From: Tragulus kanchil
Taxonomy: Eukaryota > Chordata > Mammalia > Artiodactyla > Tragulidae
Assembly: GCA_022376925.1 (NCBI GenBank)
Contig: JAIOJX010000002.1
Location: 38,712,501-38,776,500 of the forward strand
Direction of reading: 5' to 3'
Length of the DNA: 64,000 bases
Below are positions 32,976 through 44,221 of the stretch, in pieces (within the stretch, counting starts at the first letter, position 1; each line of letters begins with the position of its first letter). The position numbers and the translations under genes are program-made. Below the pieces are notes generated by a model, which made no database searches, was not told where the DNA came from, and worked only from the letters and a program-made list of their open reading frames with translations.

Positions 32976-33194
32976 TGCATCATCTCATTAGGAAGTCTAG
33001 AGTGAGAGTGACCGTGGATCGGACACTGCAGCAGCCGAGGCGACCTCCTGACCTAGGCTCTTTCCTTCCCACCCTCTGTTCCCTGGGACACTGGCCTCTC
33101 TGTGGGCTGTCCCCTCACCCACACAGGAGGGCTCACCCACAGGGCTCCTCAGCTGAAAGAGCAGGGCCCACTGAATCCACATTTGTCCTTCTGT

Positions 33195-33587
33195 TTTTTT
33201 TTTTTTTTTAAGCTTTTTAGGACCATCAGATTTTTAAACATTTTATTTATGTATTTATTTATTGGCTATTCTGGGTTTTTACTGCTGCCACTGGCTCCTT
33301 TCTAGTTGCAGAGAGTGGGGGCTCCTCTTTAGTTGAGGTGAGCAGGCTCCTTGCTGTGGTGACTTCTCTTGTTGTGGAACTCGGGCTCTAGGGCACATGG
33401 CCTTCAGTAGTTGCAGCACAGGGGCTCCATAGTTGCAGCTCCGAGGCTCTAGAGCCCAGGCTTCATAATTGTGGGTCACGGGCTTAGTGGCTCCGCGGTA
33501 TGTGGGATTTTCCTGGATCAGGGATCGAACCCGTGCCTTCTGCATTGGCAGGTGAACTTTTCACCACTGAGCTACTAGGGAAGCCTT
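33195..33587 (-). mobile_element. CHR-2-type SINE, antisense, near full length
   Basis: T-rich start, 'tttatttattggctattctg', repeated 'ggctct.gagc' modules, 'gatcagggatcgaacccgtg' and 'accactgagctactagggaa'. Confidence 0.85.
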
Positions 33588-34455
33588 GTCCTTCATTTTT
33601 CTGGACAGAAAACCATCCTTGGAGCTGCCCCTCCTCCCACTCTCTCCACATCTCCCTTTTCAGAATTCTCAGAATTATGTCACAGCCAGACAAATATTAA
33701 CCTGAGCGCCTGCCCCCATCGAGACTCAACACTCTGGACCTGCGGAAGGAGCCCAGGGCAGGACACACTGAGACAAAATCTCGATTCTGCTACCAAGGGG
33801 AAAAGGGGTGGGTAGCGGCCATCAAGAGGGCCTTTGTGGAAGCGCATCTGGTCGCTGGCAGCTTTCCTTGAAGCTGTTCACCTCCACCCCACAGACGTGT
33901 AGACAGAACCACAGAGATTCTGGACAACAAAGACTCTGAGCGTCTACCGCTGCACCGTTTCTCCCAGAACCGAGGACGGCGCTGGGGTCAACACGGCTGC
34001 TGCTCCTCGCAGCCCTAACGTGTGCTGGAGCCTGCGGGCCGGTCTGTGCTGAGCCTCCCGGACACGTCAACGCCGCTGGTTCTGCTCACGGTCCTGCTGG
34101 GGGGACGTCTTACCCCGTTTACAGTGAGTAAAGGAAAAAACCAGAAACTTTGCTTCAAGGACGTGAAGAAATCTGGCGGAGCCACACGGCTGCGAGGTGA
34201 CACAGGTGAGAGCCAGCCCCCTTCTGGTGCCCACCTCTACTGCACCACGTGGAGGTGACCAGGGGTGAGGGGAGCACAGTCGGTGCTCCCTGACAGGCTC
34301 GGCTCTGAACCGTCTCAGCACCCGGGTCAGGGTGGAGCGGAAAGAGGTCCCGGGGCTTGGCCGGGGGGCTTGCTGGTGGTCTGAGGGCCACCTGGGAATT
34401 TGGAGCTACAGAGACAAAGATTTCCTCCTCTTTCTCCAGGAAAGCTGGGTGCTCA
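33588..34455. other. Unannotated unique stretch, partly CpG-containing
   Basis: No repeat recognised. CpGs are denser at about 33985-34130 than in the flanks. Short open frames on both strands have no recognisable domain. Confidence 0.4.
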
Positions 34456-34860
34456 CAGCCCTGGTGACTCAGCTGTAAAGAATCCACCCACAGGGAACTT
34501 CCCCGGTGGGCCAGTGGCTAAGACTACCCGCTCGCAATGCAGGGGGCCCAGGTTTGATCCTTAGTCAGGGAACTAGATCCCACATACCACAGCTAAGAGT
34601 TTGCATGCCACAACTAAGACCCAGTGCAGCCCAATAAATTAATTAATTTAAAATTCCTTAAAAAAAGAAAAAAAAGAATCCACCCATAATACAGGAGACT
34701 CAGGTTCTATCCCTGGGTCAGGAAGATCCTCTGGGAAAGGAAATGGCACCCCACTCCAGTTTTTGTGCCTGGGAAATCCCATGGACAGAGGAGCCTGGCA
34801 GGCTACCATCCACGGCGTCACAAAGCGTCAGATACAACTTAGCGACTGAACGACCAGCCA
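34455..34860 (+). mobile_element. Bov-tA SINE split by a CHR-type SINE
   Basis: The Bov-tA head ('cctggtgactcagctgtaaa') breaks off after AAGAATCCACCCA and resumes at about 34675 with the same 13 bases, then 'gtcaggaagatcctctggga', 'ggacagaggagcctggcagg', 'gcgactgaacgaccagcc'. The inserted CHR-type SINE is at about 34494-34674. Confidence 0.9.
34494..34674 (+). mobile_element. CHR-type SINE nested in Bov-tA, with 13-bp target-site duplication
   Basis: 'cttccccggtgggccagtgg', 'agggggcccaggtttgatcc', 'agggaactagatcccacata', 'aagacccagtgcagccc', tail 'aattaattaatttaaaa'. AAGAATCCACCCA occurs on both sides. The nesting order shows this CHR-type copy inserted after the Bov-tA did. Confidence 0.88.
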
Positions 34861-36190
34861 TACCGCTGCAGATGGTCATGGGAGAAAGACAGCTGACTTG
34901 TAAGAGGATCGGACATGCACCCCGGAGTCACGCTGCCCCATCACACTTCTCTGGAGGAACTCTGGGAGCCCCTCTGCCTCCACCCCGGTCACCAGGGGCG
35001 CGCATGAGCTCTGCTTCCTGCACACACAGGGTCCTTTGCCACCTCCTTCTCTGATGCCCACGGTGGCACAGCCCAGACCAGCCCTGTCCCGGAGAACTTT
35101 CCAGGACGGTGGGGAGGCCCCGGGTCTGTCCATCCCACTGAGGACCTACAAGTCCCCTGGAGCTGGTGAGCACATGAGATGTGTCTGGCATGGCAGAGGC
35201 AGGGCTTCTTTAGTTTTAACTAATTTTAGCTTAAAGAGCCCCGGCCGGCTTGCAGCGACGGGGGTGAGCCAGCAGGTGCAGGCGTTGCTCATGTATTGCT
35301 CTGGTAAGCTCCACTCCTCCGTTTGTGGTAACTGATTGTGACCAGAATTCCTCCTGGGTTTCTCCAGTTAATCATCAACCTGATCTCAATGCTGGAAATT
35401 AAGTTCTGTTACAAAAACTTCTCAGGTATGAGTTCGATAAGGTGAAGGGGCCAAAAATAGTTAACATAAACTTTCAGAGTCAGTGGACATGCCTTTGAGC
35501 AGGTGTGGGGAGATGAAGGACAGGGAAGCCTGGCATGCGGCTGTCCATGGGGTCGCAAAGAGTGACCCCATGAGCAGTTGAACGTTTTCTTTATATTACA
35601 TGTATACAATCCGTTCACCTGAGTGAGGTGTTCCACTCAGGTTCTGGGTAATAGAACGAGCTGCCCAAGCCAAGAATGCAAATGCCCAAGATAATGTACC
35701 CAGGGAGGGGCAGAGCCAGCCATCCTTCCCCTCCTGAGAGAAAAAAGCAGAATCCAAGCCTGTTCAGTGAGTCCCTCGGGTGACCATCATTTCTGGAAAG
35801 TTCTGGAACCCAAACAGAAATCACCTGAGAGTGGTCCCACTTTGTCAGGCCAGGGGAGGGGACCTGGGGACTGGAGGAGGAGGGCCGGAAGGGAGGGCCT
35901 GCAGCTGGGCAGTCTCGTGCTTTAAGGGAAAGGGCACGAGGTGAGAGCCCACCCCGGCCGCGGGAAGCGTCTCCTAGACCCCGTGAGGCTCCGGCAGCCT
36001 GGACCAACACTCTGCTGCACTGGCGGTGGATGGCGTTCCACCGTCTGGCTCTCGGCCCACTAAGGGATCTTGGAAATGGCTGAGGACAGCTGCCAAGCAC
36101 AACATCCACACCTCGCCCTGGTCTCCCCACCAAGGCCGAGGCCCCGGGGGGCTGGGGTCGCGCTGCTGCGAAAGGGGGAGGCCTGCGGGG
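34861..36190. other. Unannotated unique stretch
   Basis: Mostly GC-moderate, with a small Bov-tA-like scrap at about 35522-35568 ('ctgtccatggggtcgcaaag'). Composition becomes CpG-richer from 35940 to 36290. No exon can be supported. Confidence 0.4.
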
Positions 36191-36734
36191 GCATCGCTGC
36201 CGTCCCCAGCGCCCGCCTTCTTGACCAGAGAAGGAGCAGGTCAGCCGGGCAGGGGACCCTCACCTCCGCCGGGATCGAGTCCCGTGGGGTCTGACACTTC
36301 GCTTCATCATCATTATTAATAGCTGGGTGTGGGAATGTTTCCTGGAGCACACGATAAGAGCCACACGGAATCAGGAGGAAACCGAGTCATGAGTCAGCAC
36401 TTTGCCCCCTCCCATCCGACGGCCGGAGAGCGTTTCCTGTTTGACCTGAGGGTATCTCGGGGTCGGGGATGCCTGCCCAGTGTCTGCCTGGAGATCTGAC
36501 ATTGCCTGGGGTCGGGGTGGGCGGCCGCTGAGACTCAGAAAAACAGCATCTCTATAGAGTGCGTCCACCCTCCAGCCTCGGATGCCTGAGGCCAAAGAGC
36601 AGAGCCGCCTGCCCCAGCTCTTCACAGCCTCTCTTTCCTCAACTCCAACCCGTTTGTCAAAGGGAGGGAACCTAATGCATACTGAGAATTATGTTCAAGG
36701 TCTCTATATGAATATAGAGGTACATCAGATTAGC

Positions 36735-36935
36735 CTCTTTATCTCTCTGTGGCTCAGTGGTAAAGAATCCGCCTGCCAATTAACGAGATGAGGATTCAAT
36801 CCCTGGGTCAGGAAGACCCCCTGGAGAAGGAATGGCGACCCACTCCAGGATTCTCGCCTGGGAAATCCCGTGGTCACAGGAGCCTGGCGGTCCAAAGGGT
36901 CCCAAAGAGTCGGCCACGACTGAGAAACGAAACAA
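36735..36935 (+). mobile_element. Bov-tA SINE
   Basis: 'tctgtggctcagtggtaaag', 'aatccgcctgccaattaacg', 'caggaagaccccctggagaa', 'cacaggagcctggcggtcca', 'agtcggccacgactgagaaa'. Copy at 37829-38029. Confidence 0.9.
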
Positions 36936-36944
36936 TCACAAAAA

Positions 36945-37283
36945 TAACCTATTTTATAATACCATTTGTAGCAACGAGGAGGCAACTAGAGATGATCATA
37001 CTAAGTGAAGTCAGCCAGACAAAGATAAATATTGGGTGATGTCACTAGTATGTGGGATCTAAAATATGACACAGATGAACCTGTCTATAAACAGAAGCAG
37101 ACTCACACAGAGGACAGGGGCTGCCAAGGGGGTGGGGTCTGAGGGAGGGACAGAGTAGCAGGTTGAAGTTAGCAGATATGAATGTTTCTATGTAAAATGG
37201 ATAAAAAATAAAATCCTGTTGTATAGCACAGGAAACTATACCCCATATCCTGTGGCAAACCATGGTGGGAATATTTTAAAGAT
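36945..37283 (+). mobile_element. L1 3' region, truncated at a joint
   Basis: 'catactaagtgaagtcagcc', 'atgtgggatctaaaatatga', 'aacctgtctataaacagaag', 'ttgtatagcacaggaaacta'. The true 3' end with 'aattaaaact' and an A tail is seen only in the second copy (38039-38490). Confidence 0.85.
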
Positions 37284-37828
37284 TGCATCGCTGCCGTCCC
37301 CAGCGCCCGCCTTCTTGACCAGAGAAGGAGCAGGTCAGCCGGGCAGGGGACCCTCACCTCCGCCGGGATCGAGTCCCGTGGGGTCTGACACTTCGCTTCA
37401 TCATCATTATTAATAGCTGGGTGTGGGAATGTTTCCTGGAGCACACGATAAGAGCCACACGGAATCAGGAGGAAACCGAGTCATGAGTCAGCACTTTGCC
37501 CCCTCCCATCCGACGGCCGGAGAGCGTTTCCTGTTTGACCTGAGGGTATCTCGGGGTCGGGGATGCCTGCCCAGTGTCTGCCTGGAGATCTGACATTGCC
37601 TGGGGTCGGGGTGGGCGGCCGCTGAGACTCAGAAAAACAGCATCTCTATAGAGTGCGTCCACCCTCCAGCCTCGGATGCCTGAGGCCAAAGAGCAGAGCC
37701 GCCTGCCCCAGCTCTTCACAGCCTCTCTTTCCTCAACTCCAACCCGTTTGTCAAAGGGAGGGAACCTAATGCATACTGAGAATTATGTTCAAGGTCTCTA
37801 TATGAATATAGAGGTACATCAGATTAGC

Positions 37829-38029
37829 CTCTTTATCTCTCTGTGGCTCAGTGGTAAAGAATCCGCCTGCCAATTAACGAGATGAGGATTCAATCCCTGG
37901 GTCAGGAAGACCCCCTGGAGAAGGAATGGCGACCCACTCCAGGATTCTCGCCTGGGAAATCCCGTGGTCACAGGAGCCTGGCGGTCCAAAGGGTCCCAAA
38001 GAGTCGGCCACGACTGAGAAACGAAACAA
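37829..38029 (+). mobile_element. Bov-tA SINE (second copy)
   Basis: Copy of 36735-36935. Confidence 0.9.
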
Positions 38030-38038
38030 TCACAAAAA

Positions 38039-38490
38039 TAACCTATTTTATAATACCATTTGTAGCAACGAGGAGGCAACTAGAGATGATCATACTAAGT
38101 GAAGTCAGCCAGACGAAGATAAATATTGGGTGATGTCACTAGTATGTGGGATCTAAAATATGACACAGATGAACCTGTCTATAAACAGAAGCAGACTCAC
38201 ACAGAGGACAGGGGCTGCCAAGGGGGTGGGGTCTGAGGGAGGGACAGAGTAGCAGGTTGAAGTTAGCAGATATGAATGTTTCTATGTAAAATGGATAAAA
38301 AATAAAATCCTGTTGTATAGCGCAGGAAACTATACCCCATATCCTGTGGCAAACCATGGTGGAAAAGAATATTTTTTAAAAGATTGTATACACACATATA
38401 AATAACTGAATCACTTAGCTGTACAGCAGAAATTAATACAACATTGTACATCAACTATGCCCCCATAAAAAATTAAAACTAAAAAAAAAA
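38039..38490 (+). mobile_element. L1 3' region with tail
   Basis: Copy of 36945-37283 continuing through 'cacttagctgtacagcagaa', 'caacattgtacatcaactat' to the A tail near 38480-38490. Confidence 0.88.
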
Positions 38491-38504
38491 AAGGAAATAT
38501 TAAC

Positions 38505-38600
38505 CTATTTTAGAGATGGGAGAGCTTAGGTTCAGAGTAACTAATGAGCCCAAGGTCACACAGCTAATTAGAGGGAAAGCCGAAAACCAAACTCTGACCC
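38505..38600 (-). repeat. MIR SINE, antisense
   Basis: 'ttttagagatgggagagctt', 'cccaaggtcacacagctaat', 'tagagggaaagccgaaaacc'. Confidence 0.75.
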
Positions 38601-38666
38601 AAGCATCTGGAGTACCAGCTGCTGCCTTGGGCAGCAGGATCAGACTGGGTACAGAGGACCCTCTGG

Positions 38667-38990
38667 GATGGACTGAATCGCGTCCCTCAGGAGTCTATGA
38701 CTATAACCCCCAGTAGGACTGTATTTGCTGATGTGGCCTTTAGGGAGGTATTTAAGGGTAAACGAGGTCATGAAGGCGGGCCCTCGTCTGATAGAACTGA
38801 TGTTCTTAAGACGAGACTGAGCCTGGGGGACCTCTCTCTTCGCAAGGCCACAGGGAAGAGGCCCTGTGGACGGGTAAAGAGAAGACCATCACCTCAAGCC
38901 AGGACGCGTCCTCACCAGAATCCACTCTCTGGGCACCTTGACTGCACACGTTGAGCCTCCAGCAGGAAGAAACCAGGCGTTGCTGAAGCT
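38667..38990 (+). mobile_element. MLT1-like ERVL-MaLR LTR
   Basis: Sense MaLR LTR: 'gatggactgaatcgcgtccc', 'ggaggtatttaagggtaaac', 'gaggtcatgaaggcgggccc', 'ctgatagaactgatgttctt', closing near 'agcctccagcaggaagaaac'. No internal part seen. Confidence 0.7.
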
Positions 38991-39221
38991 GCCCAGTGGC
39001 CAGGACTGCCCGCACATGCACACACCTGCTTGGGGCTCTGAGGATTTTCTCTCTGAAATTCTCCACACCCTGAACCCACACCCCACTCACCTTCCCTGTC
39101 ACCGACCTGCCTCGCCAGCCAGCAGGGCTGGGACACAAGACACCAGGTTATTTCCCAGAGACACCAAAAACCTTAGTAGTTAAAATGAATGACATCTTAA
39201 CTGAAATAGTCTCTAAATGAG
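38991..39221. other. Unannotated stretch
   Basis: Nothing recognised. Confidence 0.4.
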
Positions 39222-39345
39222 TGAGCGTTGCATGCTCAGTCGTGTCCGACTCTGCGACCCCATGGACTGTAGCCCCTGCAGGCTCCTCTGTCCATGGGAT
39301 CCTCCGGGCAAGAATACTGGAGTGGGGTACCCTTTCCTTCTCCAA
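39222..39345 (-). mobile_element. Bov-tA SINE 3' part, antisense
   Basis: 'gcatgctcagtcgtgtccga', 'gaccccatggactgtagccc', 'gtccatgggatcctccgggc'. Confidence 0.88.
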
Positions 39346-40344
39346 TTGTTTAAATAAATGAGAATTAATACCAACAGCTCCATGAGACTCTGGCTCCTTC
39401 TACCTAGCCAGGGCGAGAGCTGTCTGTCCCAGGCTCTTCCCAGAACAGATGATGGCTGTTTAGCTGTCACTGATAATCAGCTGACGGCACTGTCTTGCAG
39501 CCTGTGTCTTGCAGGGTGCTCAGCGGTGAATGGGCTGGGGCTGGGGGTGGGGTCAGCCATCTGCACAGGGAGAAGCAGGTGAGGGGCAGTGACCGTCCGC
39601 GGGGCTCGGCATACAGCCACGGGCCAAGGAGAGGGGACAACAGATGCAGGAGGAAGACACCAGAGCTTGACCAGGGGCATCGGGAAAGGCCCCCGGGACA
39701 GGTGGCCTCTTAGTTTACCAAATGCAGGGGCGGGGCATGGGGCGAGGGTGACATGAGTGTGAGATGCAGAGACTGCTGTTGACTGAATACCTGCATTAGT
39801 TGGCAAATTGCAAGCGGCACAGCCTCGAGAGCTCAGGACGTCTGACAGGAAAGCTGGCCTCTTTCTTGAACACTCCCGTCGAATCCATCAACAAACCTGG
39901 TGGTTTCACCTTCAAAATGCACAATCCTACCGCCTCTTGACGAGCCCGCCCTGACCTCCGGGCTGAAGCCAAATCGGCCACCTGGCTTCCTCCTTTCCTC
40001 CTCACTCATCTCTTGGTGCTGGGGCCAGCGCTGTCTGAAAATCCCACTGCGCCCAAACCTGCCCGCCGCGTCTCCCTCTTGCTCAGAGACACCCAGTGAG
40101 TCAGAATGTCCCCTGGCACGGTTTGCAGGAACCCGGGGGACCCACAAAGAATGGCTTCTTTCCAAACAACATCCTCCCCTCACTTCTGCACCATTTCGGT
40201 TTGTAGTAGATTTTCCTGTAAAAACACTATCATTCTCTCCAGTTTATCTGACCGACAGAGGCTAGGGCTAAGCCCCCCTCAGGTGATCTCACACGACTCT
40301 GAGCATCAGGGGGAGCCTGCAGCAGAGACCCCGATCACACGCTA
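39346..40344. other. Unannotated unique stretch
   Basis: No repeat recognised. Moderately GC-rich, with open frames on both strands that lack known domains. Confidence 0.4.
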
Positions 40345-40550
40345 GGTGACCTAGCAGTAAAGAACCTGACAATGCAGGAGAAATAAAAGGCCAGAGTTTG
40401 ATCCCTGGATCGGGAAGATCCTCTGGAGGAAAGCATGGCAACCCACTCCAGTATTCTTGCCTGGGAAGTTCCATAGACAGAGGCGCCTGGCGGGCTACAG
40501 TCCATGGGGTGGCAAAGAGTCGGGCATGACTGAAGTGACTAAGCACATGG
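40345..40550 (+). mobile_element. Bov-tA SINE
   Basis: 'gtgacctagcagtaaagaac', 'gggaagatcctctggaggaa', 'gacagaggcgcctggcgggc', 'agtcgggcatgactgaagtg'. Confidence 0.9.
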
Positions 40551-40784
40551 CACAGCACGATGAAATGCTAATGGTGCTGAGCTTCTTGTCGTGTGCTTAT
40601 TGGCCACCTGTATTATCTTCCCTAGAGATATATCTATTCAAATTCTGTGCTTGTTTTTTAGAATTCTGTAACTCATCTCTTTGTTGCATTGGAAGAGTTC
40701 TTTCTGTATTCTGGGTACTGGTTTCTTCTCTGATTTCTCAATGTTTTCTCCCATTTTGTGGGTGGTTTTTTTGACTTTCTTTTT

Positions 40785-41400
40785 TTCTTTTTTTTAAACC
40801 TTTATTTTACTTTTAACTTTTACAGAGTTTTGTTGTTTACAGATATGTATGTTCTCAGATTAGTCATATGTATATCCCCCCCTTCCCACCCCTCCCAACC
40901 ATCACACAGCACCCCTGAAGGATCCCCTTTTCTCACAGAGCAATGACTAGAGCTATTTTCTTCACTTATGATAGTACAGGCCTTCATGCTACTTCCTTTA
41001 CGCCTCTCACCCACTGTTCCTTCCCCACAATGTCCATATGTCCACTGTCCATGTCTGTCTTTCTGTCGCTTCACTGCATGTGCCATCATCACCATCCTAC
41101 TAGATTCCATATATATGTGCTAATATACTGTATTTGTCCTTCTCTTTCTGACTGACTTCACTTTTTAGGATACGTTCTAGATCCAGCCACCTCATTAGGG
41201 TTGATTCTTCTGCATTTCTCTTTACAGCTGTGTAGTATTCCATTGTATATATGTACCAGAGCTGTTGGATCCATTCGTTCGTCGATGGGCATCTAGGTTC
41301 CTTCCATGTTCTAGCTATTGTATAGAGAGCTGCAATGAACATTGGGGTACAGGTGCTTCTTTCAGTTTTGATTTCGTTTTTGACTTTCTTGATATATCCT
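40785..41400 (-). mobile_element. L1 3' end with ORF2 C-terminal remnant, antisense
   Basis: A T-rich start (the antisense A tail), then 3' UTR with 'tgttctcagattagtcatat', then ORF2 sequence. A similar 3' UTR is at 46677-46838, suggesting the same L1 subfamily. Confidence 0.85.
41100..41342 (-). pseudogene. L1 ORF2 C-terminal remnant
   Basis: The minus-strand frame reads MFIAALYTIARTWKEPRC at its start, then WIQQLWYIYTMEYYTAVKR and LILK/SEVSQKEKDKYSIL-like sequence. This is the C-terminal tail of L1 ORF2p, beyond the reverse transcriptase domain. Only about 80 residues remain; the endonuclease and reverse transcriptase are absent, so the element is dead. The remnant is in phase to a stop at its natural end. 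Confidence 0.85.
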
Positions 41401-41419
41401 CTGCAGCACAGAAGGGGTA

Positions 41420-41755
41420 AAGGATGATGGAGTCAGATTACCCCGTTTTTTCATTTGGTCGCTTATGCTTTTGGTGTCATATCTAAATGGGTGTTAACTA
41501 ACCCGAGGCCACAGACATGGACTCGTATTTTTGTCTAAAAATGTAATTGTCCCAGCTCTGACATTTCAGTCTTGGACGTATTTGGACTTAGTTTTGTGTT
41601 TGACAGGAGGAGGGACTTGGATCTCACCCTTCTGCAGGTGGATAGCCATTCTCCCAGCACCCTTGGTGGAAAAAGTCCCTTCACACCCTACTGAACTCTG
41701 CGTCAGCTTTAAACAGACATTGTTCTGTCTCCATCTGACCACAGCCTGAGAGGAG
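41420..41755 (-). mobile_element. L1M-like 3'-region fragment, antisense
   Basis: Same region as 180-605: 'catttggtcgcttatgcttt', 'tggtgtcatatctaaatggg', 'ctgacatttcagtcttggac', 'ggtggatagccattctccca'. Confidence 0.65.
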
Positions 41756-42318
41756 GAGGTCCAGATCACGCACACCAGGATTTCTAGTATGGTATGTTGT
41801 GAGACAAACCCCTCCAAATTCATTTGTTAACCAAACCAACACAAGCAGTGTACTTAACCTTGCTGAACTACCCAAGCACTTGAACCACTTCTGTTGGCTA
41901 TAAATATTCAGCGCCGTGGAGGAGGCCATGGCTTCTATTGAAACTCGGTCCCAGAGTCTTTGTCTGGGAAGCAGGGGGGGACTGATTTTCCTGTTCTACC
42001 CATGACCCCTCCCAATAAATGCATTTATTAATTTCCATGAATTGTTGTGGCTGCTGGGAGGCGTGGAGCAGCTGCCAGCGGGCCCCCAAATCCCAGGCTG
42101 CCAGCTGAAGGCCACAAAAAACTCGCTCCTTCTCCATTCGCCAGTCTCAGCTCTTCCAGTTCACATCCATTCTTGCCCGACCTTGGCCTTCTATCTGACT
42201 GCAAAGAACCCTGGGCACGTTCAAGTTCACCAGGCCAGTCTTCTGATAGCACCACAAAACATCAAATGAAGTCTTGGCCTTCAAGGTGGACCAGCTCGAG
42301 ATACCTGGGCCATGGTGC
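41756..42318. other. Unannotated unique stretch
   Basis: No repeat recognised; no supported exon. Confidence 0.4.
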
Positions 42319-42319
42319 A

Positions 42320-42530
42320 TGCATGCACACACTGTAGCTCAGTCATGTCCAACTCTTGGTGACCCCGTGGACTATGGCCCACCAGGCTCCTCTGTTCATA
42401 GGATTTCCCAGGCAAGAATACTGGAGTGGATAGCCATTCCCTTCTCTGGGGATCTTCCTGACCCAGGGATTGAACCCAGGTCTCCTGCATTGCAGGTGGA
42501 TTCTTTATCATTGAGCCACCAGGAAAACCC
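42320..42530 (-). mobile_element. Bov-tA SINE, antisense
   Basis: 'gctcagtcatgtccaactct', 'cccgtggactatggcccacc', 'ggatttcccaggcaagaata', 'cccagggattgaacccaggt', 'ttctttatcattgagccacc'. Confidence 0.92.
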
Positions 42531-42601
42531 CACTTAGCCAGGGAAGGCACTCAAACTATCATAGAGAATAGTCAAGATTGAATGTTAAGCCTGGATTTCC
42601 C

Positions 42602-42820
42602 TGAGCTTCCCAGGTAGCTCAATGATAAAGAATCTGCCTACCAGTGCAGGAGACCAGGAGACGTGGATCTGATTCCTGGGTTGGGAAGATCTCCTAAAGA
42701 AGGAAATGGTAACCCACTCCAGTATTCTTGCCTAGAGAACACCATGGACAGAGGAGCCAGGTGGGCTACAGTCCCCGGGTCACAAACAGTTGGACACGAC
42801 TGAAGTGAGTTAGCAGCAAC
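42602..42820 (+). mobile_element. Bov-tA SINE
   Basis: 'gagcttcccaggtagctcaa', 'gataaagaatctgcctacca', 'gggttgggaagatctcctaa', 'atggacagaggagccaggtg', 'gttggacacgactgaagtga'. Together with 42320-42530 it forms a head-to-head-like pair about 70 bases apart. Confidence 0.92.
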
Positions 42821-42825
42821 AGCAA

Positions 42826-42995
42826 TGTAGTTGATTTACAATGTTGTGTTAGTTTCAGGCATATATGAAAGTAATTCAGAAAAAAAAAAAACACATTTTT
42901 TTCAGATTCTTTTCCCTTATAAGTTATTACAAAATGCTGAGTATAGTTCTCTGTGCTACACAGTAAATCCTTGCTGGTTATCCATTTTTTATAGT
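42826..42995 (-). mobile_element. L1 3' end, antisense
   Basis: 'tgtagttgatttacaatgtt', 'gtgttagtttcaggcatata', 'cagattcttttcccttataa', 'tagttctctgtgctacacag'. Confidence 0.8.
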
Positions 42996-43024
42996 GGTCC
43001 TGAATCTCAGGATCTTAATGAAAG

Positions 43025-43505
43025 AGGTCTTCTCCCTCATTTACAGATTAGGAAAATATTGTTGTTCAGTCACTAAGTCATGTCTGACTCTTTGCGACCC
43101 CATGGACTACAGCACTTCAGGCTTCCCTGTCCTTTACCATCTCCCAAAGTTTGCTCAGAGTCGTGTCATTGCATTGAGTCAGTGGTGCTATCCAATCATC
43201 TTATCCTCTGTCCCCTGCTTCTCCTCCTGCCCTCAGTCTTTCCCAGCATCAGTCTTTTCTAACAAGTGGGCTCTTCACATCAGGTGGTCAAAGTATTGGA
43301 GCTTCAGCTTCAGCATCAGTCTCTCCAATGAATATTCAGGGTTGATTTCCTTTTGGATTGACTGGTCTGATCTCCTTGCAGTCCAAGGGACTCTCAAGAG
43401 TCTTCTCCAGCACCACAGTTCAAAGCATCAATTCTTCAGGGCTCAGAAGCTGAGGCCCAGAGAACCCAGGGACTGGCCTGTGTCACAGAGGCAACTGAGG
43501 TGTTA
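43025..43505 (-). repeat. MIR, antisense, split by BovB
   Basis: The MIR core 'cctcatttacagattaggaa' stops near 43058 and its continuation 'gctgaggcccagagaaccca', 'gcctgtgtcacagaggcaac' begins near 43449. A BovB fragment fills the gap. Confidence 0.7.
43060..43447 (-). mobile_element. BovB LINE fragment, antisense
   Basis: 'ttgttgttcagtcactaagt', 'ggcttccctgtcctttacca', 'ctcctgccctcagtctttcc', 'ggtggtcaaagtattggagc', 'aatgaatattcagggttgat', 'gtccaagggactctcaagag'. About 385 bases, with no long open frame. The longest BovB piece in the window. Confidence 0.85.
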
Positions 43506-44221
43506 GAGAAGGATTGTAAAGTTTTGGGGGCCTATTAATATTCTGGGGCAAAAATCACTCATCTGAGAGTTTCCATTCAAAAGCAGATGCTTCCAACACG
43601 CCATGGTCTCACCCAAACTTTTCAGGTGAGATTTGGATGATTAACGTCAGGCACTGGGCAGAGGATGGAGGAGCGGATGGGCATCTTGGGGGAAACAAGA
43701 CCTGCGTCTACCCCCACGGCAGGGCTGGGGCACGAGAGGCCTCCCTGTGTGCCTTTTTCTGCACGTGAGGTGCAGGACAGTGAGAGGTCAGCTGACCTGT
43801 GTCCCTGGGATTATGTTGAGATGGGACACAGAGCCTCCTGGCCTGCCTTTCGCAGGACCCTGGTGCTGGCCACCCTGGACGCGGGTCCCCAGACCTCCGT
43901 GTCCACTGCAGTGGTCAGGCTCTCCCTGCAGCTGCCGTCGGAAGAGGGCTTTGTGGACCACCAGGCATTTCCTGTGATAGAATATCAGAATGCCGCTGGT
44001 GACTGAAGGAGGTGACCTCACAGGGCAAAAGTTCCTTGTCTGCAATAAACAATCTCAGCATGGCCATGTCAGAGACTTCCTACGCAAGACCCCATGCTGA
44101 CCAGCCACTGGTCATCAGGACACCAAGGAGCCGGAGAAAGAAATACCACCACTTCCAAGAGATTCTCTTTCTGGAAAGTGAACTGGCCTCTGGGTTCTGA
44201 GTACATCAGCATCATCCTGAA

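Larger units (their letters stand above)
36191..38386. repeat. Tandem overlap 13 (offset 1094 bp)
   Basis: First copy 36191-37283, second 37284-38386. The first copy's last 25 bases lack about 7 bases present at 38361-38386. Interior differences are CAGACAAAG/CAGACGAAG and TAGCACAGG/TAGCGCAGG, both transitions. Confidence 0.93.

Noticed and set aside
41100..41342. A functional L1 copy
   Set aside because: Only the last 80 or so ORF2 codons and the 3' UTR remain; the endonuclease and reverse transcriptase are missing.
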